DNA from: Oscillospiraceae bacterium
GTDB lineage: Bacteria > Bacillota > Clostridia > Oscillospirales > Ruminococcaceae
Assembly (NCBI GenBank): GCA_017555565.1
Contig: JAFZGF010000005.1
Coordinates: 1 to 34,198, forward strand
Reading direction: 5' to 3'
Length of the DNA stretch: 34,198 nucleotides
In this document: in pieces, positions 1 to 8,510 of the stretch
Numbering within the stretch: position 1 is the stretch's first letter
How the letters are laid out: every line of letters starts with the position of its first letter
Program-made: the position numbers and the translations under genes
Notes under the pieces: generated by a model
What the model saw: the letters and a program-made list of their open reading frames with translations, nothing else
What the model was told of the DNA's origin: nothing
The model's database searches: none

Positions 1-545
1 ATTTTTTCCAGCAGTTCTTTGATAGCTTCTGCACCCATAGATGCTTTGAAAGCGTCTTCGCCATAGCGTTCTACCATGTCGTTGTATTCGTTTTCTGTCA
101 GAAGCTGTTTGTCTTCAAGGGCTGTAAAGCCTTTGTCTGTAACAATATATGATGAAAAGTAAATTACTTTTTCAAGTGCTTTTGGTGTAACATCCAGAAT
201 CAGACCGATTCTTGATGGAACAGCTTTAAGGTACCAGATGTGAGAAACAGGGGCAGCCAGTTCGATGTGACCCATTCTTTCTCTTCTTACTTTTGCTCTG
301 GTGCTTTCAACGCCACATTTGTCACAAACCTGACCTTTGTGGCGGTTTTTATTAAGTTTACCGCAGGAACATTCCCAGTCTTTTGTAGGTCCAAAAATCT
401 TTTCGCAGAAAAGACCGTCGCGTTCAGGTTTCAGTGTGCGGTAGTTTATAGTTTCTGGCTTTGTAACTTCGCCGTGTGACCAGCTTCTAATCTGATCAGG
501 TGAGGCAATGCCGATTTTGATTGAATCAAAAGTGTTATGTGCCAT
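1..545 (-). CDS. rpoC: RNA polymerase beta' subunit, N-terminal part (cut by window edge)
   Basis: This is the first ~181 residues of the largest RNA polymerase subunit, which carries the clamp and, further on, the catalytic Mg site (outside the window). Translation from the ATG at 545-543 gives [20 protein letters not shown] and continues through the beta' zinc-finger region (CSCGK... then CDKCG), whose four cysteines bind the structural zinc. The next stretch, [21 protein letters not shown], is a hallmark of beta'. The start is supported by a purine-rich ribosome binding site (AAGGAAG) about 10 nt upstream. The gene lies 152 nt downstream of rpoB on the same strand with no convincing terminator between, so the two are almost certainly co-transcribed. 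It is incomplete only because the window ends. Confidence 0.98.
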   Translation of the reverse strand, partial: MAHNTFDSIKIGIASPDQIRSWSHGEVTKPETINYRTLKPERDGLFCEKIFGPTKDWECSCGKLNKNRHKGQVCDKCGVESTRAKVRRERMGHIELAAPVSHIWYLKAVPSRIGLILDVTPKALEKVIYFSSYIVTDKGFTALEDKQLLTENEYNDMVERYGEDAFKASMGAEAIKELLEK

Positions 546-647
546 ATTTTAGCAAAACTTCCTTTCCTTAAATGTCTGTGCCGTGTTTTATATAAAAACA
601 GGCATCTTCAAAACGATATTCAGCGGATAAACAATAACGATTTATAC

Positions 648-676
648 TCATTCGTCATTCCAGGAATGACGAATGA
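648..676. repeat. 29-bp near-perfect palindrome between rpoB and rpoC
   Basis: The arms CATTCGTCATTCC (649-661) and GGAATGACGAATG (663-675) are exact reverse complements around one central base, and one more A-T pair closes the outside. It lies in the rpoB-rpoC spacer, 22 nt after the rpoB stop. No U-tract follows on the minus strand, so it is a poor terminator; an RNA processing or stability hairpin, or a copy of a dispersed palindromic repeat, fits better. The GTCATTC core resembles part of the repeat near 14928-14964. Confidence 0.7.
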
Positions 677-697
677 TGTATCATAACAAATCAGTTA

Positions 698-3600
698 TTA
701 GAAATCCATTTCGTCATCGCCTTCGTCTGCAACAAAGCTTTCAGATGAAAGGTCGAGAGCAAAGTCTTCTTCTGGGTTATCGCTAACCATAAAACCGGCA
801 AGGTCAGAATCCTGTTCTACCAGTTCTGTTGCGATTTCACTTGCGAAGTCGCCTTTTGCGTCATCTTCTTCATAAGTCTGCTTCAGGTCTACTTCTGTGC
901 CGTCTTCATCAAGAACGCGGATATCCAGAGCAAGGGACTGCATTTCTTTGATGAGAACGCGGAAGGATTCAGGAATACCTGGTTTTGGAATTTCCTGACC
1001 TTTGAAGATAGCTTCGTATGTTTTTACACGGCCAACCATATCGTCGGATTTTACTGTCAGGATTTCCTGCAGTGTGTAAGCAGCACCGTAAGCTTCAAGA
1101 GCCCAAACTTCCATTTCACCAAATCTCTGGCCACCGAACTGAGCTTTACCACCCAGAGGCTGCTGTGTAACGAGTGAGTATGGACCGATTGAACGGGCAT
1201 GCATCTTATCGTCAACAAGGTGATGGAGTTTAAGGAAGTATTTGTAACCAACAGTTACCAGGTTGTCAAATGGTTCACCTGTTCTGCCGTCGTACAGCTG
1301 TGTCTTACCTGTGTCAGGCAGGCCAGCCTGTGCCAGCAGTTCAAAGATATCTGTTTCTTTTGCACCATCGAATACAGGTGTCATAACTTTCCAGCCCAGT
1401 GCTTTTGCAGCATAGCCCAGGTGAACTTCAAGAACCTGACCGATGTTCATACGTGATGGAACACCCAGTGGGTTGAGAACCAGGTCAAGTGGTGTACCGT
1501 CTGCCAGGAATGGCATATCTTCCTGTGGAAGAATTCTGGATACAACACCTTTGTTACCGTGACGGCCAGCCATCTTGTCACCAACAGAAATCTTACGTTT
1601 CTGAGCGATGTATACTCTTACAACTTCGATAACGCCTGGTTTGATTTCGTCAGAGTTTTCTGGTGTGAATACTTTAACGTCAACGATTGTGCCGTATTCG
1701 CCGTGTGGTACTTTCAGGGATGTGTCTCTTACATCGCCTGCTTTTTCGCCGAAGATAGCGCGGAGGAGTTTTTCTTCAGGTGAAAGTTCTGTTTCGCCTT
1801 TTGGTGTAACTTTACCAACGAGGATGTCACCGCTGGAAACTTCAGCACCGATGCGGATGATACCGCGGCTGTCAAGGTTTTTCAGAGCTTCTTCGCCAAC
1901 GTTTGGAACTTCTCTTGTGATTTCTTCTGGTCCGAGTTTTGTTTCACGGGCTTCGATTTCGTATTCTTCGATATGGATAGAAGTAAATACGTCGCCGGAA
2001 ACAACGCGTTCATTGATCAGGATGGCGTCTTCGTAGTTGTAACCTTCCCATGTCATATAGCCAACGAGAACGTTTTTACCAAGGGAGATTTCGCCGTTGT
2101 CTGTTGAAGGACCGTCAGCGATAACCTGGCCTTTTTTGATGATTTCGCCTTCTGAAACGATTGGGCGCTGGTTGATACATGTGCCCTGGTTGGAACGCAT
2201 AAATTTGATAAGTTCGTATTCGTCTGTTGTTGTTTTGCCTGTGCGGATAACGATTTTTTCTGCAGAGATTTTTTCAACAACACCGTCGTTTTTAGCGATT
2301 ACAACTACGCCTGAGTCATAACCTGCTTTATATTCCATACCTGTAGCAACGATTGGTGCTTCAGGACGGAGAAGTGGAACTGCCTGACGCTGCATGTTAG
2401 CACCCATCAGAGCACGGTTTGCGTCGTCGTTTTCAAGGAACGGAATCATAGCTGTAGCAACTGATACAACCATTTTTGGTGATACGTCCATGAAGTCAGC
2501 GTCTTCGCGTGCAACTTCCAGGATGAGGTCGCGGCAACGTGCGTTAACACGTTCTCTTACAAAGCGGCCTTCTTCATCCAGAGGTTCGTTGGCCTGTGCA
2601 ACAACATATCTGTCTTCAACGTCAGCTGTCATATAAACAACTTCTTCTGTTACGCGGCCTGTAGCTTTGTCAACTTTTCTGTATGGAGCTTCGATAAAGC
2701 CGTATTCATTGATTCTTGCAAATGTAGCAAGGTAGGAAATCAGACCGATGTTTGGACCTTCAGGTGTTTCGATAGGGCACATTCTGCCGTAGTGTGAGTA
2801 GTGAACGTCACGAACTTCGAAACCTGCGCGGTCACGGGAAAGACCGCCAGGACCCAGGGCTGACAGACGACGTTTATGTGTCAGTTCAGCAAGTGGGTTT
2901 GTCTGGTCCATAAACTGTGAAAGTGCAGATGAACCAAAGAATTCCTTGATGATAGCAACAACAGGTTTGATGTTGATAAGGCTTTCAGGAGTGATTGTAT
3001 CTCTGTCCTGCTGGTCCATTCTTTCACGGATTGTTCTTTCCATTCTGATGATACCTGTGCGGAACTGTGCCTGCAGCAATTCACCAACTGAACGGATACG
3101 ACGGTTGCCCAGATGGTCGATATCGTCAAACTGGCCAACGCCGTGGGAAAGACATGTCACATAGTTTACAGAAGCAAAGATGTCGTCTGTTGTGATGTTT
3201 TTAGGAATAAGAACTTCACGGTTTTCAATCATCAGAGCTTTCAGTGTTTCAACATCGCCTGCTGCCTGATCCATAAGATCTTTAAGAACAGCGAAGGAAA
3301 CTTTTTCGTTGATGCCTTCTTCTGTAAGGTCGAAACCAACAACTGCTTTGTGGTCAACCATACCGTTGGAAACAACTTTAACTACTGTGCCGTCTTCTTT
3401 TTTAACGTGCATTACTGCTACGCCATTGTTTTCGATTTCGATAGCCATTTCTTCGCTGATGAAAGCGCCTTCTTCACAAAGGATTTCGCCTGTCAGTGGA
3501 GAGATAACCATTTCACCTGCCAGTTCGCCTGCAATTCTGTTGGAAATGGAAAGTTTTTTATTGAATTTATAACGACCAAAACGGGAGAGGTCATATCTTC

Positions 3601-4390
3601 TTGGGTCAAAGAACAGGTTATTGATATGTGTCTGGGAGTTTTCCACTGTTGGTGGTTCACCTGGACGCAGTTTTCTGTATGTTTCAAGAAGACCTTCTTC
3701 TGTGTTGGAAGTTGTGTCTTTTGCCAGTGTAGCTTCAATGATTTCTTCATTGCCGAAAACTTCGCGGATCTGTTCGTTAGAGGACAGACCAAGTGCGCGC
3801 AGGAAGCTTGTCACTGGAAGTTTTCTGTTTTTATCAATACGAACATAGAAAATGTCGTTGATGTCTGTTTCGTATTCAAGCCAAGCACCACGGTTAGGGA
3901 TGATTGTACCGGAGTACAGTTCTTTACCTGTTTTGTCGTGGTCAAGTTTGAAGTATGCACCTGGTGAACGGATGAGCTGTGAAACGATAGCACGTTCAGC
4001 ACCGTTGATAATAAATGTGCCGCTTTCTGTCATTTTTGGGAAATCACCCATGAATTTTTCCTGCTGTTTGATTTCGCCAGTTTCTTTGTTCAGAAGGCGG
4101 ATAGTAACTTTCAGAGGAGCAGCATAAGTTACGTCACGTTCTTTACATTCTTTAACGGAATACTTTGTTTTTTCTTCCATATGGTAGTCAACAAATTCCA
4201 GAGCCAGTGTGCCTGTATGGTCTTCGATAGCACCTGTATCGCGGAAAACTTCTTTGATACCTTCTTCGATAAACCATTTGTAGGAGTTCTTCTGAACTTC
4301 CAGCAGGTTTGGCATTTCCAGAACTTCGTTGATTTTGGCAAAGTTCATACGCTCGGTTTTGCCAAGCATGGTAGGTTTTACAATCGCCAT
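698..4390 (-). CDS. rpoB: RNA polymerase beta subunit
   Basis: This is a full-length beta subunit of 1230 aa, normal for Clostridia. The rifampicin-binding cluster reads [20 protein letters not shown] followed by [13 protein letters not shown], and the C-terminal half has the conserved [13 protein letters not shown] and [20 protein letters not shown] segments that form the active centre and beta' interface. The start ATG at 4390 follows GAAGGAGATTAG. Two stop codons in tandem (TAA at 700-698 and 697-695) end the gene. Codon choice is strongly biased, as in other highly expressed genes here. The positions equivalent to E. coli D516, H526 and S531 carry the usual susceptible residues; the Q510 equivalent is alanine. 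Unusually, no rplJ/rplL precedes it: upstream there is a long leader, its own promoter and a divergent pseudogene. Confidence 0.99.
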   Translation of the reverse strand: MAIVKPTMLGKTERMNFAKINEVLEMPNLLEVQKNSYKWFIEEGIKEVFRDTGAIEDHTGTLALEFVDYHMEEKTKYSVKECKERDVTYAAPLKVTIRLLNKETGEIKQQEKFMGDFPKMTESGTFIINGAERAIVSQLIRSPGAYFKLDHDKTGKELYSGTIIPNRGAWLEYETDINDIFYVRIDKNRKLPVTSFLRALGLSSNEQIREVFGNEEIIEATLAKDTTSNTEEGLLETYRKLRPGEPPTVENSQTHINNLFFDPRRYDLSRFGRYKFNKKLSISNRIAGELAGEMVISPLTGEILCEEGAFISEEMAIEIENNGVAVMHVKKEDGTVVKVVSNGMVDHKAVVGFDLTEEGINEKVSFAVLKDLMDQAAGDVETLKALMIENREVLIPKNITTDDIFASVNYVTCLSHGVGQFDDIDHLGNRRIRSVGELLQAQFRTGIIRMERTIRERMDQQDRDTITPESLINIKPVVAIIKEFFGSSALSQFMDQTNPLAELTHKRRLSALGPGGLSRDRAGFEVRDVHYSHYGRMCPIETPEGPNIGLISYLATFARINEYGFIEAPYRKVDKATGRVTEEVVYMTADVEDRYVVAQANEPLDEEGRFVRERVNARCRDLILEVAREDADFMDVSPKMVVSVATAMIPFLENDDANRALMGANMQRQAVPLLRPEAPIVATGMEYKAGYDSGVVVIAKNDGVVEKISAEKIVIRTGKTTTDEYELIKFMRSNQGTCINQRPIVSEGEIIKKGQVIADGPSTDNGEISLGKNVLVGYMTWEGYNYEDAILINERVVSGDVFTSIHIEEYEIEARETKLGPEEITREVPNVGEEALKNLDSRGIIRIGAEVSSGDILVGKVTPKGETELSPEEKLLRAIFGEKAGDVRDTSLKVPHGEYGTIVDVKVFTPENSDEIKPGVIEVVRVYIAQKRKISVGDKMAGRHGNKGVVSRILPQEDMPFLADGTPLDLVLNPLGVPSRMNIGQVLEVHLGYAAKALGWKVMTPVFDGAKETDIFELLAQAGLPDTGKTQLYDGRTGEPFDNLVTVGYKYFLKLHHLVDDKMHARSIGPYSLVTQQPLGGKAQFGGQRFGEMEVWALEAYGAAYTLQEILTVKSDDMVGRVKTYEAIFKGQEIPKPGIPESFRVLIKEMQSLALDIRVLDEDGTEVDLKQTYEEDDAKGDFASEIATELVEQDSDLAGFMVSDNPEEDFALDLSSESFVADEGDDEMDF

Positions 4391-4706
4391 GTGTTTCTAA
4401 TCTCCTTCATAAATATTAATCGCTAATAGGTATAAAGGCAACGGTTGTCGCCCTCGGGACACCGAACAGAATTACTTCAGCGGCCGGAAAGCGATGACCA
4501 GAATACAAAAATTTTTCATTTTTGTACCTCTTTTTACAACTTTTCTGCACAGAATTACTACAAAAAACTTGTAAAAAAACAGTTTTAATTGCCAACGCTG
4601 ATAAATTTTTGTACAATAAGCAGATTTTTTGGGTAAAAATTCTGTTTTTTGTCTAAAAATTCTTTAAAAATCTGCAAAATTGGCATATGTAGCCATTATT
4701 TTGCAT
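4391..4706 (-). promoter_or_regulatory. Long 5' leader of rpoBC mRNA
   Basis: About 315 nt separate the predicted transcription start (near 4706) from the rpoB ATG, with no convincing reading frame. It holds a 9-bp AT hairpin (4504-4526, arms TACAAAAAT and ATTTTTGTA), a GC-rich imperfect hairpin close to the ribosome binding site (about 4442-4464, CGGTTGTC pairing with GACACCG with one bulge), and an 11-nt direct repeat ACAGAATTACT at 4466 and 4549. No strong intrinsic terminator is seen. Regulatory function is inference from length and structure only. Confidence 0.5.
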
Positions 4707-4712
4707 TATAGA

Positions 4713-4741
4713 ATTATATCCCTATTTTGTCAAAATGTCAA
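4713..4741 (-). promoter_or_regulatory. Consensus sigma-A promoter of rpoB-rpoC
   Basis: On the minus strand a perfect -35 TTGACA (4741-4736) and a perfect -10 TATAAT (4718-4713) are separated by exactly 17 bases. This gives rpoBC its own strong promoter independent of the ribosomal-protein genes that usually precede it. Confidence 0.85.
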
Positions 4742-4877
4742 TAGTACTCTGACAGTTTTGTAAAATAATACTTGACAAAAAATAAACGGGTGTTTTCTCT
4801 CTGTAACAGCCACAATTATTGTCTTTCCAGGTTCAATATATTATGATAAAAACAAATAAAAAACCGAGGAAAAAGTT

Positions 4878-5479
4878 ATGAAAGAATCAGTAAAATAAGC
4901 AATTTACAAAAGCGGTTTTGAATTTGAAAAGCTGTACGGCGGCTGTGCCCAGTGTACTCTGTGCGCACTGAAGCCATACCTTGATATTGACGATGCTGTT
5001 ATTAAATCTGCCACTGACCTGATGGCAGGCGGTGTGCGCAGCGGCAACAGCTGTGGTGCATTCAACGGCGGGCTGATGGCTATTGCATCAGTGACAGGGC
5101 GCATCCCTGAAAATATGGCCGACAAACAGGCGGTGTGCGCAGTGGCAACAGCTGTGGTGCATTTAACAGCGGACTGATGGCAATTGCATCGGTGACAGGC
5201 CGCAGTCCTGAAAATATGACTGACAAGCAGGCAGTAGCAGACACTCTGGCACTTGGTCGCAAACTGTTTGACAAATTTATGGAAGAATACGGCACAGTTA
5301 TCTGCCGCGATATTCAGTATAAAATTATGGGAAAAAGTTACAGAATGTACGCCCCTGAAGATATGCGGCGCTTCCTTGCAGACGGTGGCCATGATGACAA
5401 ATGTACCGATGTTGTGGCAAAGGCCGCAGTATGGGTGGCAGAAATTCTGGAAGAAGCCGGCATCAGAGAATTCAAATAA
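4878..5479 (+). pseudogene. Decayed C_GCAxxG_C_C family redox protein
   Basis: The frame starts with a ribosome binding site (GAGG) and ATG at 4878 but meets TAA at codon 7 (4896-4898). Reading on gives AIYKSGFEFEKLYGGCAQCT, then a segment with SGNSCGAFNGGLMAIASVTG. A 101-bp tandem duplication then shifts the frame, and the second copy (SGNSCGAFNSGLMAIASVTG) runs on to a typical C-terminus with CRDIQYKIMG and a late DDKC cysteine, ending at 5479. The NCAQ-like, CGAxxG and two C-terminal cysteine positions match the C_GCAxxG_C_C probable redox-protein family. With a nonsense codon and a frameshift, no full-length product can be made; a 114-aa C-terminal fragment from 5135 is open but lacks its own ribosome binding site. 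It is divergent from rpoB. Confidence 0.8.
5030..5231 (+). repeat. 101-bp tandem duplication with diverged copies
   Basis: Copy 1 is 5030-5130 and copy 2 is 5131-5231. They differ at 12 positions; seven of the ten affected codons are synonymous and the other three are G/S, I/S and A/T. Because 101 is not a multiple of three, the duplication shifts the frame. A 16-nt word, CAGGCGGTGTGCGCAG, is shared at both copy starts and marks the joint. Confidence 0.9.
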
Positions 5480-5493
5480 TATAAATAAACAGA

Positions 5494-5531
5494 CAGTTCC
5501 CGGTATGGTAATATACCGGGAACTGCTTTTT
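5494..5531 (+). terminator. Intrinsic terminator after the pseudogene
   Basis: Arms CAGTTCCCGGTAT and ATACCGGGAACTG (13 bp, 6-nt loop) are followed by CTTTTTA. It isolates clpB from upstream transcription. Confidence 0.88.
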
Positions 5532-5603
5532 ATCCGGTGAGTTATAATAATATATATTGTGTGTAAAATAGAAAACAGAAATATATTACTGCGTCCAAAT
5601 TAA

Positions 5604-5630
5604 TTAGCACTCTACATCACAGACTGCTAA
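5604..5630 (+). promoter_or_regulatory. CIRCE operator (HrcA binding site) of clpB
   Basis: TTAGCACTC (5604-5612), nine bases, then GACTGCTAA (5622-5630). The CIRCE consensus is TTAGCACTC, nine bases, GAGTGCTAA, so only one of 18 arm positions differs. This predicts heat-inducible control by the HrcA repressor. I see no CtsR heptad repeat here, although CtsR controls clpB in many Bacillota. Confidence 0.88.
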
Positions 5631-5632
5631 TT

Positions 5633-5661
5633 TTCACAATTCTAACATACTTTCGTAACAA
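5633..5661 (+). promoter_or_regulatory. Possible clpB promoter next to CIRCE
   Basis: TTCACA (5633-5638) and TAACAA (5656-5661) are 17 bases apart immediately downstream of CIRCE. The match is weak, and an AT-rich alternative (TATAAT-like, near 5543) lies upstream of CIRCE. The strand is clear; the exact start is not. Confidence 0.35.
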
Positions 5662-5673
5662 TTCTGTAACAAT
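5655..5673 (+). repeat. GTAACAAT direct repeat, 11-bp period
   Basis: GTAACAAT occurs at 5655-5662 and again at 5666-5673, one DNA helical turn apart, between CIRCE and the clpB leader. It may be a second regulator site, or part of the core promoter; nothing in the sequence identifies a binder. Confidence 0.4.
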
Positions 5674-5715
5674 ATGGGTTTACAATATGAACTATGAAAG
5701 GAAGGGATCTGAAAG

Positions 5716-5775
5716 ATGCCACAGGCTGAAATCGGAACTTACTTTTCAGAAAACAACTTATCTGCAAATTTATAA
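5716..5775 (+). CDS. Possible 19-aa leader peptide before clpB
   Basis: An ATG at 5716 follows AGGAAGGG at a good distance (about 9 nt) and encodes [19 protein letters not shown] before TAA at 5773-5775. It sits wholly in the clpB leader, 56 nt before the clpB start. I do not recognise the peptide. The ribosome binding site is the only support; it may be a chance frame or a leader that couples translation to the hairpin just downstream. Confidence 0.3.
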   Translation: MPQAEIGTYFSENNLSANL

Positions 5776-5785
5776 GAAAGATTCT

Positions 5786-5814
5786 GTTGAAAATTATCTG
5801 CTGTAATTTTCAAC
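5786..5814 (+). promoter_or_regulatory. Hairpin just before the clpB ribosome binding site
   Basis: Perfect 11-bp arms GTTGAAAATTA (5786-5796) and TAATTTTCAAC (5804-5814) flank a 7-nt loop. The stem ends 4 nt before the GGAGGT ribosome binding site (5819-5824). It has no U-tract, so it is not a terminator; it could influence ribosome access or mRNA stability. Confidence 0.55.
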
Positions 5815-5831
5815 GCATGGAGGTAAAACTT

Positions 5832-8423
5832 ATGAATATGAATAAATACACACAGAAAAGTCTTGAGGCGCTGCGTGATATGCAGTCGGCCGCCCTGGAA
5901 AATGGTAACCAGCAGGTAGAACAGCTTCATTTACTGTATGCCCTTGTATCAAAGGATGACGGTCTTATTCCAAATATTATAAAACAGTCCAATGGCTCTG
6001 TAGAAGATATCAGACTGCGGACACGGCAGGCTATATCTTCCCTGCCTAAAGTAAGCGGTATGCAGGCTGACAAACTCTATCTTTCAAGAGAACTGGATGC
6101 CGCCTTTACAGATGCGGAAGCCCAGGCCCGGAATATGAAAGATGAATACGTATCTGTTGAACATCTGATGTTGGCGCTGTTTGATAAAGGCGATACAAAG
6201 GTCAATGGTATTTTCCGCAATGCAGGGCTGACAAAAGCCGTATTTCTGAACGCTTTGAGAAATATACGCGGCAACAGAACTGTAACAAGTGACAATCCTG
6301 AAGGAACCTATGATGTCCTGAAAAAGTATGGTCAGGACCTGGTTGCCAGGGCAAAGGAACAGAAGCTGGACCCGGTTATCGGCCGTGATGATGAAATACG
6401 TAATGTGATACGAATCCTGTCCAGAAAAACAAAAAACAATCCTTGTCTGATTGGCGAGCCGGGTGTAGGTAAAACCGCCATTGCAGAAGGACTTGCCCTG
6501 CGTATTGCCAAAGGGGATGTGCCGGATAACCTTAAAGACCGCATCATATTCTCCCTTGATATGGGTACACTGATTGCAGGTGCAAAATTCAGAGGGGAAT
6601 TTGAAGAAAGACTGAAAGCTGTTCTGGAAGAAGTAAAAAACAGCGATGGCAAAATAATCCTTTTCATTGACGAACTCCACACTATTGTGGGCGCAGGCAA
6701 AACTGACGGTGCGATGGATGCAGGCAACCTGCTGAAACCAATGCTGGCAAGGGGCGAACTGCACTGTATCGGTGCCACAACTCTCAACGAATACCGCCAG
6801 TACATTGAAAAGGATGCTGCCCTTGAACGCCGTTTCCAGCCTGTGATGATTGCCGAACCTACAGTCGAAGATACAATATCCATTCTGCGTGGTCTGAAAG
6901 AAAGATACGAGGTATTTCACGGCGTAAAGATTCACGACGGGGCACTGATAGCTGCCGCAACACTGTCTGACCGATATATCTCTGACCGTTTTCTCCCGGA
7001 TAAAGCCATTGACCTGGTGGACGAGGCCTGTGCTCTTATCAAGACAGAAATCAATTCTATGCCATCTGAAATGGATGAGGTTGCACGTAAAATAATGCAG
7101 CACGAAATTGAAGAAGCGGCGCTGAAGAAAGAAAACGATAAACTTTCTGCAGAACATCTGAAGGAAATACAGTCTGAACTTGCTGAACTGAAAGCACAGT
7201 TTGACGAAATGAAATCAAAATGGGATGTTGAAAAGCACTCCATTGAACAGCTGCAGAAACTGCGTGAAGAAATTGAACAGACAGGTGCAGAAATAGAACG
7301 TGCACAGAGCAATTATGACCTGGCAAAGGCTGCAGAGCTGATGTACGGCAAACTGCCTGCTTTGAAAAAGCAGCTGGAAGAGGAAGAATCAAAGGCCGCC
7401 CGGGCCGCAAACTCATCTTCTCTCCTGCGTGACAATGTAAGTGAAGAAGAAATATGCAAGATTGTGGCCAGATGGACAGGTATTCCTGTGTCAAAGATTA
7501 TGGAAAGCGAACGTGAAAAACTGCTTGGTCTTGAAGACCTGCTGCACAGACGTGTCATCGGCCAGGATGAAGCTGTTCTCAAAGTCAGCGAAGCTATTCT
7601 CCGTTCCCGTGCAGGTATCAAAGACCCTAGACGTCCTATCGGCTCTTTCCTTTTCCTTGGCCCTACAGGCGTGGGCAAGACAGAACTTGCCAAAGCACTT
7701 GCCGAAGCTTTGTTTGACGATGAAAAGAGTATCATACGTATTGATATGAGTGAGTATATGGAAAAATACTCTGTATCCCGTCTGATTGGTGCGCCTCCGG
7801 GTTATGTGGGCTATGACGAAGGTGGCCAGCTTACAGAAGCTGTGCGCAGAAAGCCTTATGCTGTAGTGCTTTTTGATGAAGTGGAAAAAGCACATCCAGA
7901 TGTATTCAATGTGCTTCTCCAGGTACTGGATGATGGCAGAATCACAGACAGCCAGGGCAGAACAGTTGATTTCAAGAATACAGTTATCATTCTGACTTCA
8001 AACCTGGGTTCCGGTGCAATTCTTGAAGGCATCAACTCCAGTGGAGAAATCAGCGAAGATGCACGACAGACAGTATCTGATCTGCTGAAACGCAGCTTCC
8101 GTCCGGAATTTCTGAACCGTCTTGACGAAATTGTATTCTACAAACCGCTGACAAAAGAAAACATCATCGGCATTGTGGAACTGCTGATTGCAGACCTGAA
8201 CAAGCGTCTGAAGGACAAACAGCTTTCTGTAACAGTAAGTGACAGTGCAAAACAGTTTATCATTGATTCAGCCTATGACCCAAGCTATGGTGCAAGACCA
8301 TTGAAACGCTTTATCCAGTCCAGACTTGAAACACTGCTGGCACGCGCTATCATTGGCGGCGACATTGAGCCGGAAACAACACTGGAAATTGATTACGACG
8401 GCTTAAAGCTGTTTATAAAATAA
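5832..8423 (+). CDS. clpB: ATP-dependent disaggregase ClpB
   Basis: ClpB is a hexameric AAA+ chaperone that, with DnaK, threads aggregated proteins through its pore after heat stress. I place the start at ATG 5832, 7 nt after GGAGGT, giving 863 aa, typical of the family; a longer frame from 5787 has no ribosome binding site. The N-terminal Clp repeat domain covers roughly residues 1-145. AAA-1 has Walker A GEPGVGKT (208-215) and Walker B ILFIDE (about 276-281). The coiled-coil M domain (about 400-530), rich in E/K/L heptads, separates ClpB from ClpC/ClpA. AAA-2 has Walker A GPTGVGKT (610-617), the pore loop [13 protein letters not shown] and Walker B VVLFDE. There is no ClpP-docking IGL/IGF loop, as expected of ClpB. 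CIRCE upstream predicts HrcA control. It converges on glgA across a shared terminator. Confidence 0.97.
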   Translation: MNMNKYTQKSLEALRDMQSAALENGNQQVEQLHLLYALVSKDDGLIPNIIKQSNGSVEDIRLRTRQAISSLPKVSGMQADKLYLSRELDAAFTDAEAQARNMKDEYVSVEHLMLALFDKGDTKVNGIFRNAGLTKAVFLNALRNIRGNRTVTSDNPEGTYDVLKKYGQDLVARAKEQKLDPVIGRDDEIRNVIRILSRKTKNNPCLIGEPGVGKTAIAEGLALRIAKGDVPDNLKDRIIFSLDMGTLIAGAKFRGEFEERLKAVLEEVKNSDGKIILFIDELHTIVGAGKTDGAMDAGNLLKPMLARGELHCIGATTLNEYRQYIEKDAALERRFQPVMIAEPTVEDTISILRGLKERYEVFHGVKIHDGALIAAATLSDRYISDRFLPDKAIDLVDEACALIKTEINSMPSEMDEVARKIMQHEIEEAALKKENDKLSAEHLKEIQSELAELKAQFDEMKSKWDVEKHSIEQLQKLREEIEQTGAEIERAQSNYDLAKAAELMYGKLPALKKQLEEEESKAARAANSSSLLRDNVSEEEICKIVARWTGIPVSKIMESEREKLLGLEDLLHRRVIGQDEAVLKVSEAILRSRAGIKDPRRPIGSFLFLGPTGVGKTELAKALAEALFDDEKSIIRIDMSEYMEKYSVSRLIGAPPGYVGYDEGGQLTEAVRRKPYAVVLFDEVEKAHPDVFNVLLQVLDDGRITDSQGRTVDFKNTVIILTSNLGSGAILEGINSSGEISEDARQTVSDLLKRSFRPEFLNRLDEIVFYKPLTKENIIGIVELLIADLNKRLKDKQLSVTVSDSAKQFIIDSAYDPSYGARPLKRFIQSRLETLLARAIIGGDIEPETTLEIDYDGLKLFIK

Positions 8424-8473
8424 ACAACAGATTGGAAAATCTATTGTATTATCTCCAATTTTTATACACAAAA

Positions 8474-8497
8474 AAGAGGCGTCATAAGACGCCTCTT
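8474..8497. terminator. Bidirectional terminator between clpB and glgA
   Basis: Arms AAGAGGCGTC and GACGCCTCTT close a 4-nt loop. The stem is flanked by A-rich sequence on the left and GATTTTTATT on the right, so it can end transcription of clpB (plus) and of the glg operon (minus). Confidence 0.88.
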
Positions 8498-8510
8498 GAT
8501 TTTTATTGTA

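Noticed and set aside
240-479. A 79-aa plus-strand frame at the left end
   Set aside because: It is antisense to the rpoC zinc-finger coding region.
4605-4618. The 14-nt word ATTTTTGTACAATA shared by the rpoB leader and the region upstream of glgC (12506-12519)
   Set aside because: AT-rich intergenic DNA makes one such match plausible by chance, and the positions relative to the promoters differ.
5540-5600. A CtsR operator before clpB
   Set aside because: No tandem GGTCAAA-type heptad repeat is present; only the CIRCE is convincing.
5787-5831. An earlier start for ClpB (15 extra residues)
   Set aside because: The extension is translated from the leader hairpin and has no ribosome binding site, whereas ATG 5832 follows GGAGGT by 7 nt.
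6084-7157. Long open frames antisense to clpB (and to rpoB near 3113-3967, murA near 19428-20171)
   Set aside because: They are opposite strongly conserved genes, lack ribosome binding sites and give Cys/Phe/His-rich sequences typical of mirror frames.
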